The notes beneath the pieces are model-generated. The model saw only the letters and a list, made by a program, of their open reading frames with translations. It had not been told where the DNA came from and did not search any database. This document shows, piece by piece, positions 35,090 through 47,723 of a stretch of 64,000 bases of DNA. Position 1 is the first letter of the stretch; every line of letters starts with the position of its first letter. Made by a program: the position numbers and the translations under genes. Source of the stretch: Hypericum androsaemum (lineage: Eukaryota; Streptophyta; Magnoliopsida; Malpighiales; Hypericaceae); the NCBI GenBank assembly GCA_963995505.1, contig OZ023184.1, positions 17,544,228 to 17,608,227 on the forward strand, in the 5' to 3' direction.

Positions 35090-36187
35090 TTTCAAAAAAA
35101 GAATTGTCCATCCCCCGACTTTAGTTTTAGATACTCTCGGATTCCTGTAACCAGAATATGCCATTTTTTAGTGAAATCCCACTTGAAAAAATTAAAATAT
35201 CCTCACACTTACAAAAAAATTCCGTCTCTCCTTCTACCACTTCATCTTCTTGCTCTCACTTCAACTGAAACCATACCCAAACTAATTATATGCCTTGGAG
35301 ATAATCAAACACCTTGATGTTCTTAATTAATTAGTTTTTCTCTAAATGAACTCGTCTTCTTCATTTAATTAATTTTTCTCCAATTAAAATTGAAGTGGGT
35401 CCCTTGGAACCACTGTCAGCCATGTGAGGTGAGCTTTCCCCTTCAAGAGCACCGCTGCCTACTTGGTGACCCCTCGCCGGTTACATCTTCCCGGCGTTGA
35501 ACTCAAGATTTGAGAATGAATTAGGAAGGAAGATAAGAATAGAAATGGAGGAAGATAGAGACGAAGTAGAGAGAAGAGGGAGAAGAAGAACGAGCGACGC
35601 GACCGAGCTCACCGGCGTTGAGCTCGCTGACCTTTTAACCTATCACCGTCGTCGTCCTTGACTGGATGGTGTTGAGTGCATACCCATAAGGTTGTGGAGC
35701 GACCAGAAAGAAGCAACTCAGTGCTGTCCTCATAGGCGAGCAACTCAGAACTGTAGATCTCAATGCTATATTTCGAGAAGAAAAAGGCAAAGGTCACGAC
35801 TCGAAATCCACTTATAAAAGACAAGGGAGCACACCAGAGGAAGGAACGACATCGGCTGTGGGCGTCTCCTCTACATAACACGACAAAGATGAACAATGAA
35901 GGGGAAGTCCAGAAATTGAACAAGTCCTAAATCTCTACAGTTACTTGCCGAGGAAGACAACTTGGAAGATGTCGACGCTCGTCTTCAATTGAAAAAAGAC
36001 CTAAATCTCTACAGGAACTTCAAAATTAAAAAATTAAATTTGGTAAGGGAGGTGGATTAAAATTTAACAAGGGAGAACATTTTAATCTTTTCAAGTAGGG
36101 TGTCATCGGAGAAAATTGCATATTCTGGCTACAGGAACCTGAGAATCTAAAACTAAAGTCGGGGAACATATAATTCTTTTTTTGAAA
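35090..36187. mobile_element. Inverted-repeat DNA element
   Basis: The left end (TTTCAAAAAAAGAATT, then a CCCCGACTTTAGTTTTAG phrase) is repeated in reverse complement at the right end over about 115 bp (36065-36187). No transposase. Target duplication not identified; the right flank was later hit by the solo LTR at 36189. Confidence 0.65.
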
Positions 36188-36188
36188 C

Positions 36189-38554
36189 TGTTGAGGTACA
36201 AAAATAATCTCGACATTGTTAATATATTTTGAGGTACCCAGTGTGGTCGCAAGGTGATCGGGTGACCGGTTGACCGGTGACCGATGTGGTCTGAAAGTGA
36301 TCGGTGGGTGGTGTTGTCTCAAGACAATCACTTCCGATTTTGAGTTGGAAAGAGGTTGTAGATGGTCTTCCCTCCATTGAGTCCGAAGATGGTCTTACTT
36401 GGTCGAAACCGGTGATGATAGACGGCTTCCAAGACCAAAGCTCCCGGTTCGGTCAGCTTCTCGCCTGCCTGGGTAATGCTCCTCCGTAAAATACTCATAA
36501 CTTTCCATCTGGAGATCAAAATGAAACGATTCAAGTTTCTATGGAAAGCTAAGACGTGGATCTACAACTCTTTTGTTTACAATATTTTCTAATTCGGAGC
36601 AGAAGAAGGTCAAAAATATAGTTTAACGCGGATATTTGCTCTGAGTTTGAAGGTGGACGCCCCATCCGTGAAGTCCGAGTGGGCGTCCCATCCTTGAAGT
36701 CTGAGTGGGCGCCCCATCCTTGAAGTCCGAGTGGATATCCTATCTCTCAAGTCATCCGGGATGTCCGAGTTATGCCCTCGAAGTTGGATGTCCGGGTGAA
36801 CGCCGAGCTCTTCGGCCCGTGAGGTCGATATGTCCGGGTTGGACACTTCAGTCCGTGAAGTCGATATATCCGGGTTGGACACTTCAGTCCGTGAAGTCGA
36901 TATGTCCGAGTTGGGCACCTCGGTCTGCTAAGTAGGATGTCCGAGTTGGACCATTCGGCCCACTTAAAGTGGTCGTTTAAGTCCGCGTTGGACTTTAAGG
37001 CGGTGTTGGAGCACGAAATTATTGTCTCGGAGTGATGGCGGTCTATCTCCGGATGTGTGAGAATCGGCTCGGGCTCGTTAGAACAAGAAGCCCGGGCGAG
37101 AGGCCCCTCTTGCCCGCATAGGCGAGACCGAGCGAGGGCTCTTCTCGCTCACGAGCAGCCCGGGCGAGAGGCCCCTCTTGCCCGCATAGGCGAGACCAAG
37201 CGAGGGCTCTTCTCGCTCATGAGGAGCCCGGGCGAGAGGCCCCTCTCGCCCGCATAGGCGAGACCCATAAAGGGCTCTTCTCGCTCATGAGGAGCCCAGG
37301 CGAGAGGCCCCTCTCGCCCGCATAGGCGAGACCAAGCGAGGGCTCTTCTTGCTCATGAGGAGCCCGGGCGAGAGGCCCCTCTCACTCATATAGGCGAGAC
37401 CGAGCGAGGGCTCTTCTCGCTCACGTTGGTGATCCGGGCGAGAGGCTCCTCTTGCCCACGATGGCGAGACCGAGCGAGGGCTCTTCTCGTCCACATGGCC
37501 GAGTCCTATTGAGAAACACGTCCGACTCAAATAGGCAAGAGGCCGGTAGGAGGCACGAGCGAGGAGCCGAGTGAGAGGCGTACGGCAAGAGGTCAAGTGG
37601 TGAGAGGCCGAGCGAGAGGCCGAGTGGCAAGAGGCCGAGTGAGAGGCCTACGGCGAGAGGCCGAGTGGCAAAAGGCCGAGCGAGAGGCTGAGTGGCGAGA
37701 GGCCAAGTGAGAGGCCTATGGCGAGAGGCTGAGCGAGAAGCCTAAATCGGGAAGTCGGGCGAGAAACTTAAGGCCGAAAGCCTAAGGCGAGAAGATGAGC
37801 GAGGAGCCTATGGCGAGATGCCGAAGGTGAGAAGCCAACTAGGACCCGAGCGGGAAGCTCATTTGACCTTCGTAGGCGGGAAGGCAATTCCGGGAATAGG
37901 TCCACTTTGGTTGAGAAGGCCGTTAGCTTGAGCCCATTTTGAGATTCACTTTGGGCCTGACGAGATGTCCGTCTTGTGCGATGACGGACTTGAGTCAAGA
38001 TTTTGCGTGGGAGATTCGAGAAGGTCAAAACGATCTATAGTTTCCTAACTTGAGCCGAGATTCTCAATATTTGACAAGACTTGGTAAGTTCCTCTTTAGG
38101 CCGCGATCGATTGGTCGTCACGTTTTGAAAGCTTCCTATCCGAGGATGGGATTTGCTCATTTAAGGAAGACGGCTTGTATTGAGCCGAGAGAATTCCGTC
38201 ATGTTAGGAACAAATAATTTAAAGCGGATCTCTCGGGATTGAGACTTGGACCCGAAGGTCTTGGAGGCGGTTTAGAATTTCCTATTGTGAAGGCGCGGAG
38301 GTTAGGTCAAGGCACTCTATATAAGGAGGGCTCGGGCGAGAGAACGGACATGACCAACACATCAAACAACAACTATCTTTACTTTTTATCTTAGCTTAGC
38401 ACGTAGCCTATAGTTCTTTTTTCTCCCTCTCCCTTAGATTGAACGTCTAAGGTTCATTCTTTTTTCACACTCTCCGTTTGGCCGACCTTGGGACGACCAC
38501 TCCGGATCCGTCTCGGGTAGTCTTGACGTTCTTGTACCCACTTTTTCCGCAACA
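36189..38554 (+). mobile_element. Solo LTR, family-G-like, with 5-bp target duplication
   Basis: Starts TGTTGAGGTAC, ends CCGCAACA. Flanked by GAAAC at 36184-36188 and 38555-38559. TATA box TATATAAGG at 38318-38326, and a terminal part related to the minus-strand LTRs at 3021 and 20764. At 2366 bp it is about twice the length of 20764-21888, the excess coming from internal tandem arrays (36640-36980, 37091-37498, 37530-37830). Confidence 0.85.
37091..37498. repeat. 68-bp GC-rich tandem repeat (6 units)
   Basis: Units begin CCCGGGCGAGAGGCCCCTCT at 37091, 37159, 37227, 37295, 37363 and 37431. It is followed by a more degenerate array of GAGGCCGAGCGAGAGGC phrases to about 37830. Frames across it are artefacts. 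Confidence 0.92.
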
Positions 38555-38559
38555 GAAAC

Positions 38560-39557
38560 CAAGGGACCCCGGAGGAGGGTGACCAAATACTAGGAAAAGG
38601 GGGTAATTTACCCTTATTATTATTATGCCAATTACATGCCATATCCAATGATTATCCCACCCTTGATCACCTGATTCGAGGAGAGCTGTGTAGAATAGAT
38701 AATTTTATGCTAGAGTTATGGAAGTGTATATTGGTATGAGTTGTTTTGAGCTGAAGGGTTATGTATGCATTAGATGAGGTGTTGGCGAATGGAAAAAAGA
38801 AAGAGACCGTGCTTGTGCTGAGGAAGTTTGAAAAAAAAGAAAAAAGGTGAAACAGAAAAGAAAAAAAAGAAGAAAAAGGAAGTTGGCAATAAACCACGCC
38901 ATGAGTACACTTGGTTAGTATTGAGAAAGTTACTTGAGATTGGTCGTGGAATTGGGAAAGCTAAATTGTTAATGAGAAATTGAGTAGGAATTTTGAGAGT
39001 ACGTTCATTATGATGTATTTTGTAATGCTCCTCGGATTGGGTGATGTAGTTACTTACCCAAGTATTATCCTGCCTTTACTTTAACCTCATTACAATCCGT
39101 GTAAGACCCCCTGCTCTCTTATGACTGTGCATCGCGGAGGCAACGATGAGTAGGAAATGCAAGTCTTTATACCACGTGGAAGGCGAGGGTAGGAAGTGTA
39201 CCAATTAAAGTTCAAAAGATGTGAGATAAATTCTTCTTCCCTCTGAGTGGTCGGGTCTCTAGTGTGTTCTACCTGGAAAGAGCATTTGGTTAAACAATTT
39301 GGACTGCGTGATGATTATCTGAGATATATTATGTGATGTTCCTAAGAATTGACCTTGCTATGTTGTGGGGTGTATTTTTGTGGAATAATAAAATTGTTGG
39401 TTGAGGTTAAACGTTAGTGCTTGGGTTGCCAATATTTATTTGTATGGTTTGTGACTTAAGTGTTTTATTTTATTGTCCTGAGTCTTTTGTCTTTTGAGTA
39501 TAAGTCTTAGTTTTGAGTCTTGCTTGGGGACAAGCAAATTTTAAGTGTGGGGATGCT
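38560..39557 (+). mobile_element. Second Athila-like element: post-pol tail
   Basis: Homologous in parts to 32500-33585: both hold CCCTCTGAGTGGTCGGGTCT (33279, 39239) and end in a polypurine tract (TTAAGTGTGGGGATG) before an LTR. No coding sequence remains. Confidence 0.65.
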
Positions 39558-40296
39558 TGATGTGTGCGTAAAACACACTTTAAATGCATTAGATTTTGAG
39601 TAATTTTTCATACTTTTATCATTATTTTAGTATCACTTTAGTAAATATTTTAGTTTTGGGTGACTATAGTTGGAAAATGAGGATTATTTGGAAAGGAATT
39701 ATACTTAAAGAAGGAGTACAGTAGGGACAGTTGACTTGGAATAGCATTTTGGTCAATTTTGGAGCCAAATTAGAGGATGTCTATTATATGACCAATCTAA
39801 GATCTTTCTTTCCTCTTTTTGTGGATATAAAGAACACCTAAATCAGAGGTCGGAAGAGGAAGTTACGAGCAAAATACTGAAGGCTGGTATGGCAAATATT
39901 ATTAGCAAATTTTAAGGGACAATATTGGAAATTTGGTTTACTGCATTTCTTAGGACTCAGAGAACGACCCTTGTAGGTTTGAGAGTTAGAAGGGCTTATA
40001 TATAACCCTCTAGACCTAGTTTTTACATAACTTATCATTCCGGAGAACAAAAACTTATTTTACTATGTCTTTTCCATGACTATGAGTAACTAATCCTCTA
40101 GGTTGATTTGAGAGAGGAGACCCCAAGTTTTGGTTGTGAGGATCTTGTTTTATCATTCTAATTCATTAGCATTTACTTATATCCTTGTGCTTATTGTGGG
40201 TTTAGAATGATATACGGTTGTGAATTTATTCTTGAACTGATTTGCCTTTGATTCTTGATAAGTGGTTAAGGTTAGGAATTGAACTAGGACCAAAGT

Positions 40297-43200
40297 TGGC
40301 GAAGATAAAGAACAGTTATTTATTTAATAGTTATCTATAGTTTTAGATTATTATTAGGAGTTTAATTTATGATAGGATTCTACTTAAAGCTTTGTTTATG
40401 TTCTTTATAAATAGGACATCATCGTTATTATTTTGGGTGGTTAAATATAGATATTAAAAATTAAGGGTTTTCCTCTATTCTTGTCACTTTTCGGTATTCT
40501 TAGAATCAACGGATCAAGATTTTTATTGTATTTTTTGGGTATTCTCATAATCAACGGATTCACGATCTTCTATCCACGTTCTCCCGCATTAGTTGGTATT
40601 AGAGCCACGTTCATTCCTCGTGGTGTTCAATCGTGTTTGATCCTTCCTGATCGGAATTCGTTCTATAAAAAAAACAAAAAAGAGTCACAATACCCGTTTA
40701 GGGTTTGTGAAGGAAAATCACAAGTACCGCTGCGAGCAACACGCGTAGCCATCTCATCACATCAACCGCCTGCTGTCTCACTGCTCAGCTGATCATCGAC
40801 CACATCGAGATGACTATCACCTCCTTGACGCACATCTCGCACCACCAAGAGCGATGCCGCAGGTTTGGAGAGAGACCCCATCGCGAGCTGTCCTTCGTTC
40901 CGACGCAGCCTGCCCGTGCACCTCCATTTTGGCCGCCACCAGGGTAGACACCCCGCCATCCTCGACCTCTATTTTAGCCACCACCGGCCCTAATGGTTGT
41001 GGGGTTTGAGAAATTTCCCCCTTCTACTCTAATTATGGTTTGGTGAATTGGGATTTTTTATCTTGGGACTGAATCAAAAATTTGGAAGACTTTTGGGGAC
41101 TAAACATGTAATTGATAGAATTCATCGTAATGATTGGGAAATTTGTGCAGAGATTCGAACTGATTTGTAAATTTTCTAGTGGCCAAATTATAGTCTTGTT
41201 CGGACAGGTGTTGTTAAATTTTAGATTAGTCCTTCTAAGATTAATTGAAGATGCTTGATTCTATGGTGTCTATGGTGCATATTTCAACTTTGGGTGATAT
41301 TCCTGATCTCGATTGGGAAATTTCAAGAAGATATTTCGTGAAGTGGCTTGTTAATATGGAGATATACTTTGATGTTCACAAGTGTGCGGAACTAGATAAA
41401 GTCAGATTTGTCAAACGATGATTGCGAGGTGATCTTATGGATTGGTGGTTTGACTTAAATTTTTGACGACAATGTTGTGGTAAGCAGAAAATCTCTCGAT
41501 GGCCTAAGATGAAAAAGAAGCTGATTTTGTGAGTTGTTTTCCCGAAATGCTTACGAAGTTTGGGCTGCTATTGATGACAAGCACCATCATATTTGGGAAC
41601 GATATAATCTTCGATCAGATATGATGTTCCAGGAATTGCAAATAAAGATGCATGAAATACAAGCTAATTTTGAAGATTTGAAGCAGCTGTTGGCTGAGAC
41701 CTCGAGGAAACAACATACTCTACAACCCAAAGAGGTTGAAGAGGCTTTAGTTTGGGAAGAGGTTGGTGAATCCGCTCATGAATTATTTGGTGAACCAGTT
41801 TATGACTCTTACCTTGGTGAGGAGGACGAGGATGATGATGGAGCATCAGTCTTGGCAATTCCTTATTTGACCGAAGTTGTTGGCGACTCTGGAATTGAAA
41901 ACTGTGTTCAGGATGATGAGTTGGTGAATGAGCCTATATCCCACACAACCTATGATTATGAGGTTGAGTATGCCGAGCATATTAACTTTCTCCGAGTTGA
42001 CGAGTTTGAATATGTTGAAGCATCTCCTTTGCAGATTATGTGGAATATGTTGAAGGAAGTAGAGCAAGATGCTCGACAACGTGAGTTCATGGTCTTTCAT
42101 CTAGAGAATATTCGTGGTTGCCTAGGTTTCAAGTATTTGTTCTGCTGGAATGGACGATGACAAATGTCACCACGTCGCTCGAGTGTATCAAAGAGTGCAT
42201 GTACGAAGGACTCAAATTGGCTGCCAACCTCAAATTCGAGGACGAATTTTTCCAATCGGGGGAGAATGGTAAAGATACATAATAGTTATATATTTAATAG
42301 TTATCTATAGTTTTGGCTTATTATTACGAGTTTAATTTATGATAGGATTTTACTTAATAGGTTTATTTCTGTTCTTTATAAATAGGACATCATCGTTATT
42401 ATTTTAGGTGGTTGAATATTGATATTGAAAATTAAGGGTTTCCCTCTATTCTTGTCGTCTTTCGATATTCTTAGAATCAACGAATCGAGATTTTATTGTA
42501 TTTTTTTGGTATTCTCATAATCAACGAATTCACGATCTCCTATCCACATTCTCCTACATTAGTTGGTATTAGAGCCGCGTTCATTCCTCGTGGTGTTCGA
42601 TCGTGTTTGATCCTTCCTGATCAGAATTCATTCTATAAAAAAATAAAAAAGAGTCACAATACCCGTTTAGGGTTTGTGGAGGAAAAACACAAGCACCGCA
42701 ATGAGCAACACGCGCAGCCATCTCATCACATCGATGGCCTGCTGTCTCACAGCTCAGCTGATCGTCGACCACACCGAGATGCCTGTCACCTCCTTGCCAC
42801 ACTCCCACGCCACCAAGAGTGATGCCATAGGTTCGGAGAGAGACCCCATCGCGAGCTGTCCTTCGGTCCAACGCTGCTTGCCCGTGCACTTCCAGTTCGG
42901 CCGCCACCAAGGTAGATGCCCTGCCATCCCCGACCTCTGTTGTAGCCATCGCCGGCCTTGGTGGTTGTAGGGTTTGTGAAATTTCCCCCTTCTACTCTAA
43001 TTAGGGTTTGGAGAATTGGGATTTTTGATCTTGGGACTGAATCAGAAAGTTGGAAGACTTTTGGGGACTAAACATGTAATTGATAGAATTCATCGTACTA
43101 ATTAGGAAATTTGTGTAGAGATTCGGACTGATTTGTAAATTTTTCTAGTTGCCAAATTACAGTCTGGTTCGGACAAGTTTTCTTAAATTTCATATTAGTC

Positions 43201-44017
43201 CTTCTAAGCTTAATTGAAGATGCTAGATTCTATGGTGTCTGTGGTGCATATTTCAACTTTGTTTGATTTTCCTGATCTCGATTGGAAAATTTCAAGAAGA
43301 TATTTCGTGAAGTGGCTTGTCAATATGGAGATATACTTTTGATGTTCACAACTTTGCAGAGCTAGATAAATTCAGATTTGTCAAATGACGATTGCGAGGT
43401 GATCTTTTGGATTGGTGGTGTGACTTAAATTTTTGACGACAATGTTGTGGTAAGCAGAAATCTCTCGATGGCCTAATGATTATGAGGTTGAGTATGCTGA
43501 GCATATTGACTTTCTCCGAGTTGACGAGTTTGAATATGTTGAAGCATCTCCTTTGCAGATTTTGTGGAATAAGTTGAAGGAAGTAAAGCAAGATGCTCGA
43601 CAACGTGAGTTCATGGTCTTTCATCTAGTGAATATTCGCGGTTGCCAAGGTTCTAAGTATTTGTTCTGCTGGAATGGACAATGTCAAACGTCACCACGCC
43701 GTTCGAGTGTGTCAAAGAGTGCATGTACGAAGGACTCAAATTGGCTGCCAACCTCAAATTCGAGGATGAATTTCTCCAATCGGGAGAGAACGGTGAAGAT
43801 ACAGAATAGTTATATATTTAATAGTTATCTATAGTTTTAGGACATCATCGTTATTATTTTGGGTTGTTGAATATTGATATTGAAAATTAAGGGTTTTCCT
43901 CTATTCTTGTCGCTTTTCGGTATTCTTAGAATCAACGGATTGAGACTTTTATTCTATTTTCCAGGTATTCTCAGAATCAATGGATTCACGATCTCCTATC
44001 CACGTTCCCTTGCATCA
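40297..44017 (+). mobile_element. Three-LTR non-autonomous retrotransposon
   Basis: Three direct LTRs: 40297-40591 (295 bp), 42267-42561 (295 bp) and 43791-44017 (227 bp, internal deletion). Each of the first two is followed by a TGGTATTAGAGCC primer-binding site (40594, 42564); each of the last two is preceded by a purine-rich tract (CGGGGGAGAA at 42257, CGGGAGAGAA at 43781). The whole is bounded by AAAGT at 40292-40296 and 44018-44022. Internal region 2 lacks about 450 bp present in region 1 (equivalent to about 41506-41953). Only gag-like coding sequence is present. Confidence 0.9.
41247..42160 (+). pseudogene. Gag-like ORF of the three-LTR element
   Basis: The first frame starts at ATG 41247 and reads VKWLVNMEIYFDVHKCAELDKVRF...LRGDLMDWW, the pattern of a retrotransposon capsid (Retrotrans_gag), with a stop inside. 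After shifts near 41460-41530, a clean 208-codon frame (41534-42160) continues with a coiled-coil-like ERYNLRSDMMFQELQ segment, a strongly acidic middle (about residues 75-105) and a short tail ending LFCWNGR. No zinc knuckle, protease or polymerase. A shortened copy lies at 43216-43700. Confidence 0.65.
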
Positions 44018-44189
44018 AAAGTTAATTCAGCGAGAAACGGTCATTACTAAACCAATTAACTAGGAATAAGTAAGGCTAGTTTGAATATTCGTCCCTCTTT
44101 GGATCCGACTCAGTATATCTACTTACTTGCTACAGATTAGTAAGACATAAATATCGATTTATTTTGAGGGGCCTCGACACGCTCGTCAA

Positions 44190-44620
44190 GTATATGCATT
44201 GAAATAATCTATACCCTCAGTTTGCTTGTAGTCTTTAACTACAAGTTTAGCTTTGTACTCATCCACAGTGCCATCTAGCTACATCTTCTTTTTGAATATC
44301 CACTTATGGCCTGGTGGTAGATCCACCAGCTCTTTGAACAACTTGATTGTCAACCTCTGTTTGAGCTTTGTGGGGAAAATTTTCCTTGAAGAATGAAGCA
44401 TTCCTATCTTCAATGATATTAACATCAGAGTTATTTGACTAATGTACCAAGAACTGGTATACAACACTCTCTTGTACATAGTCGATAAATACATAATCTA
44501 CCGTCTTCGGTCCTATTTTTGTCCTTTTAGGATGTGGGGTCGAAATCTTAACAAGACATCCCCAAACCTTTAGGTACTTGAAGCTAGGTGTTCTATTAGC
44601 AAATAGATGACTAAAAGCAA
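44190..44620 (-). mobile_element. Copia pol fragment (integrase end to RT start)
   Basis: Minus strand. FKYLKVWGCLVKISTPHPKRTKIGPKTVDYVF (44595-44490, in two frames) is the integrase C-terminal region; ELVDLPPGHKWIFKKKM (44279-44340) is the start of copia reverse transcriptase. Stops and shifts are present. Both ends are broken. Confidence 0.75.
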
Positions 44621-44779
44621 AGCTTTCTCCAACAACTTCGGAGATTCTTGATCTTCTTTATAAGTTGATTCTTGAATTCATTCTTTTGCAGAATGAACAA
44701 ATCTATATCTTGTACAATTATCTATCAATTCTTGCATTTGTGTTTATGATCAACATTATCCAACTTTGTATGGCCTTTG

Positions 44780-45070
44780 CCATATAGAAGTATTTACAGA
44801 GGAAGGCTTGCACCACATCATGCCATATAGTGATTCATTTACCCTTTAACTCCTCATACCAAATCCACACTTTTTCTTTCAATGAGTACGTGAACAGGCA
44901 AAGTCTCAGATCCTCATCACTTACTCCTTTGTAATGCATGGTGTCGCAGACTTCTTCGAACCGTAAGAGGTGGTCCTGAGGGCTTTCACTTTCTAACCCA
45001 GAGAAATGAGCATATTCTTTTAGCCATTAGAATGTTGCTGGTGAAATCGAAAAAGTGTCAGCTTCAATGG
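44780..45070 (-). mobile_element. Gypsy gag fragment
   Basis: Minus strand, with a stop. LKEYAHFSGLESESPQDHLL (about 45020-44965), FEEVCDTMHYKGVSDEDLRLCLF and SLKEKVWIWYEELKG follow the plant gypsy capsid pattern. It sits downstream, on the minus strand, of the primer-binding site at 45305-45317, so it belongs to the same element as the LTR at 45320-46844. Confidence 0.7.
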
Positions 45071-45304
45071 GTGGTGGTTGGATGATTTCGTGTCCTCCAC
45101 CCCATGTAGGAATGAAAAAAATTAACTATTAACTATTTTTGCAGCGTCATTTCATTGTTTCTGTTTCCTCTCTTGCAGTAGAAGTGCCTACAAAAGAAAA
45201 ATGCACAAAATCGGCGAGTACTAAAGAAATTGCTCTAAAACAAAAATTAATTTTTTTGTAAACCTAAACGTAATTTTAATTTTATGCCTAAAATCTCAGT
45301 CTAT

Positions 45305-45317
45305 GTCAACAGTGCCA
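45305..45317 (-). other. Primer-binding site of minus-strand gypsy
   Basis: Minus strand TGGCACTGTTGAC just after the LTR end; close to the TGGCGCCGTTGCC form common in Athila-like elements. Confidence 0.6.
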
Positions 45318-45319
45318 AT

Positions 45320-46844
45320 TTTATAGGGGTAAATTTTATGAATAATCTACCAATCCTAAGCAAATAGTATAGTGATAAAGTAGGGTTCGTACTAAGGAAT
45401 CGTCAATAAAATCAAATCAATGCTTGGTTTACAACATAAATGATGGTTATGGAGAGATCAAACTAAACCCAAGTAAACGAGTTAAAAAAGCAGAAAGCGA
45501 ACGAAACGTAAATAATAGGAATATGAAATGTAACTCAATCAATAATAAAGATGAGCACGATACCCTAGCAAATTGATAGACGTTGATTATGGATCTTATT
45601 ACAACCTAGTATCCAGAGTTTTTATGGATCGGTATTCAGAGTTGTCTAAAATACTAATATGGATAGGTTGGATTATGGACTTTTTATGGATCGGTATTCA
45701 GAGTTGTCTAAAATACTAATAGTAATTAAATGGGTGCAATTGTATCAATCAAAACCACTATTTGCATATGGTTCACCCTAAAGTGCGAGGCACCGATCTA
45801 GGGATCACCATTCATCAAATTCACTCTAAAGAATCACCTAAGTGAACTATCTTATGCTCAACAATTAAGCGTATTATTTGGACTTTTCTACTTCTCTACT
45901 TTCATAGATAGGCTAGAGATCAAACCATCATTCATGTTATTAATCATGAACCAATAACCTATGTCTAGGTTTCACTTAGGGTGAGAGGCAATGACCTAAT
46001 GAAAGTCTAGGATAAGCCTACTTCAATCTCAATAACAATGAAAGAAGGGTAAGTATTAAGCATTCTGAATAATAACCATCACCATAATCAATCCATAATC
46101 TTACCCATCAACGTGCCTTACGGGAATCGCACTCAAAAGAAACTACTCCCTACTCATGGCAATCATACTCACCATAATCATAGTATCAATAATGAAAAGC
46201 ATAAAAGGAGAGGGTAGGAAGAAAGTCACCAAGAATAGAAGTCTCACGAATACTGGAATAGTGGAAACACGAACAATCCCGAACAACGTAACATAATGGA
46301 AAAGTGTAGAGAAATGTATCTGAAAAAGTCTGGCTAACCCTAAAACTAGGCGGGTATATATAGAAACCTAAAATGTCAAAAACCCTAGTTTTAGATCCTT
46401 TGATTTTTCTTCGGCAAAAATGTCTCAGGCGGCTTCAACAACGTACGCAAATGGCTATCAGCGTACACGACCTTTGGAAAATTGGGGCTATTAGCGTACG
46501 TTAATGGGTATCAGCGTACGCTGCGAAACTAATATCGAAGAATTTTGTGTACGCAAAAGGGTATCAGCGTATGCTGTGAAACCAAAATTGGGAAATCCAG
46601 AGTACGCAAAGGTGTATCAGCTTAAGCCAACAACAACCTATCCCGGCCTTTGACTACTTTGACTTTGACTCCTTTGCTCCATGCTCGAGTGCAGTTTTAG
46701 ACTATGACATTCTATAGGACAGAATAACGTGTAAACATCCACTCTCACGACTCAACTGTAAGTAAATATGCTCATATAATGACAAAACTGACTCAAAATA
46801 ATATAAATAGTATATCAAATAACAATGTGGAATGATACGCATCA
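45320..46844 (-). mobile_element. Gypsy LTR A (minus strand)
   Basis: Starts TGATGCGTATC at 46844, preceded by polypurine AAGTGTGGGGGTG (46845-46857), and ends at the primer-binding site near 45318. About 1.52 kb. It contains a family of phrases around TATCAGCGTACGCTG (46450-46620). It has both a polypurine tract upstream and a primer site plus gag downstream, so it joins two internal regions. Confidence 0.7.
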
Positions 46845-47640
46845 CACCCCCACACTTGAACTCTTGCTTGTCCTCAAGGAAGCAAGACAATCACACCTAA
46901 CAAGAATGTATTATCATGAGGATCTCCCCTGTTAGCTCCACTTTGTAATTCAAGATCAGCCCATAAATCCTGGTAATCCCCCATAATTTTTCAATCTAAA
47001 AGTGGTGATGACTAGTAGGTGTAGTAGTGTGCTAACACACAACATGAAGAGCTAATTAAGGACACCTCGCTCCATCATTTCACCTCACCCCAAAATGGGT
47101 TTTAGCTTGAATGGTGGCTTGAGGTTGTACTCAAGGACTTTAGCAGGCTGAGTCAAAATTTGTTCTTGGGACTCAATTTTTATATAGCTACCTCCACCAT
47201 CATTAGCGTGTCCCGGTTAGGCTAGTATTGATCCCATCTATTAAGTCTACCCTTCTGTTTCTATGGACTGGCATTTATATTTTCTCTTGCCTTGGACCTC
47301 CCAAGCTTATTTATTCGCAGAAACTAAATACATAAATTAAACGCATAAATTAAAAAAAATTAATGCCTTTTTTTGAGGTTTCCCAACACCTAACCACTGC
47401 CCTTCACTGAAAAGAGTTTTCAAAAAATAGGTTTTCGGCAATAAGCACAAGTTCGAGCTATTGAAAACATTTATAATATACAGGTGGAAATTTTTGATTA
47501 CTAAGGACGTGTCCCCTCAAATACTCATGCGCTAACACAGACTGTCCACCTATTAATCAATTAATCCGGTTATGAGATTTTGAAAAGCAAGAACTACCTC
47601 TCAATATGGACTTTACACTATCCTTGCTACTTAGGTCCTA
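46845..47640 (-). mobile_element. Gypsy internal remnant (post-pol) between LTRs A and B
   Basis: About 0.8 kb of noncoding sequence ending in the polypurine tract of LTR A. Pol genes are absent. It is joined at 47640 to a truncated LTR B. Confidence 0.55.
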
Positions 47641-47723
47641 ACAATGAAAGAAGGGTAAGCATTAAGCATTCTGAATAATACCCATCACCATAATCAATCC
47701 ATAATCTCACCCAACAACGTACC

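Larger units (their letters stand above)
39558..44190 (+). mobile_element. Second Athila-like LTR, split by a later insertion
   Basis: Starts TGATGTGTGCGTAAAACACAC at 39558 and continues to 40296; it is then interrupted by the 40297-44017 element and resumes at 44023. Its end, near 44190 where antisense copia sequence starts, is not resolved. Confidence 0.55.

Noticed and set aside
37091..37498. Regular direct repeats that might suggest a CRISPR array
   Set aside because: Units are contiguous with no unique spacers, in plant DNA inside an LTR; this is a minisatellite.
37057..37630. Frames on both strands in the GC-rich array
   Set aside because: A 68-bp period is not a multiple of three, and the frames are open on both strands, as expected for a GC-rich repeat.
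42581..42970. Overlapping frames on both strands in the three-LTR element
   Set aside because: The equivalent region of the first unit (40610-40990) does not keep them open; they lie in untranslated leader sequence.
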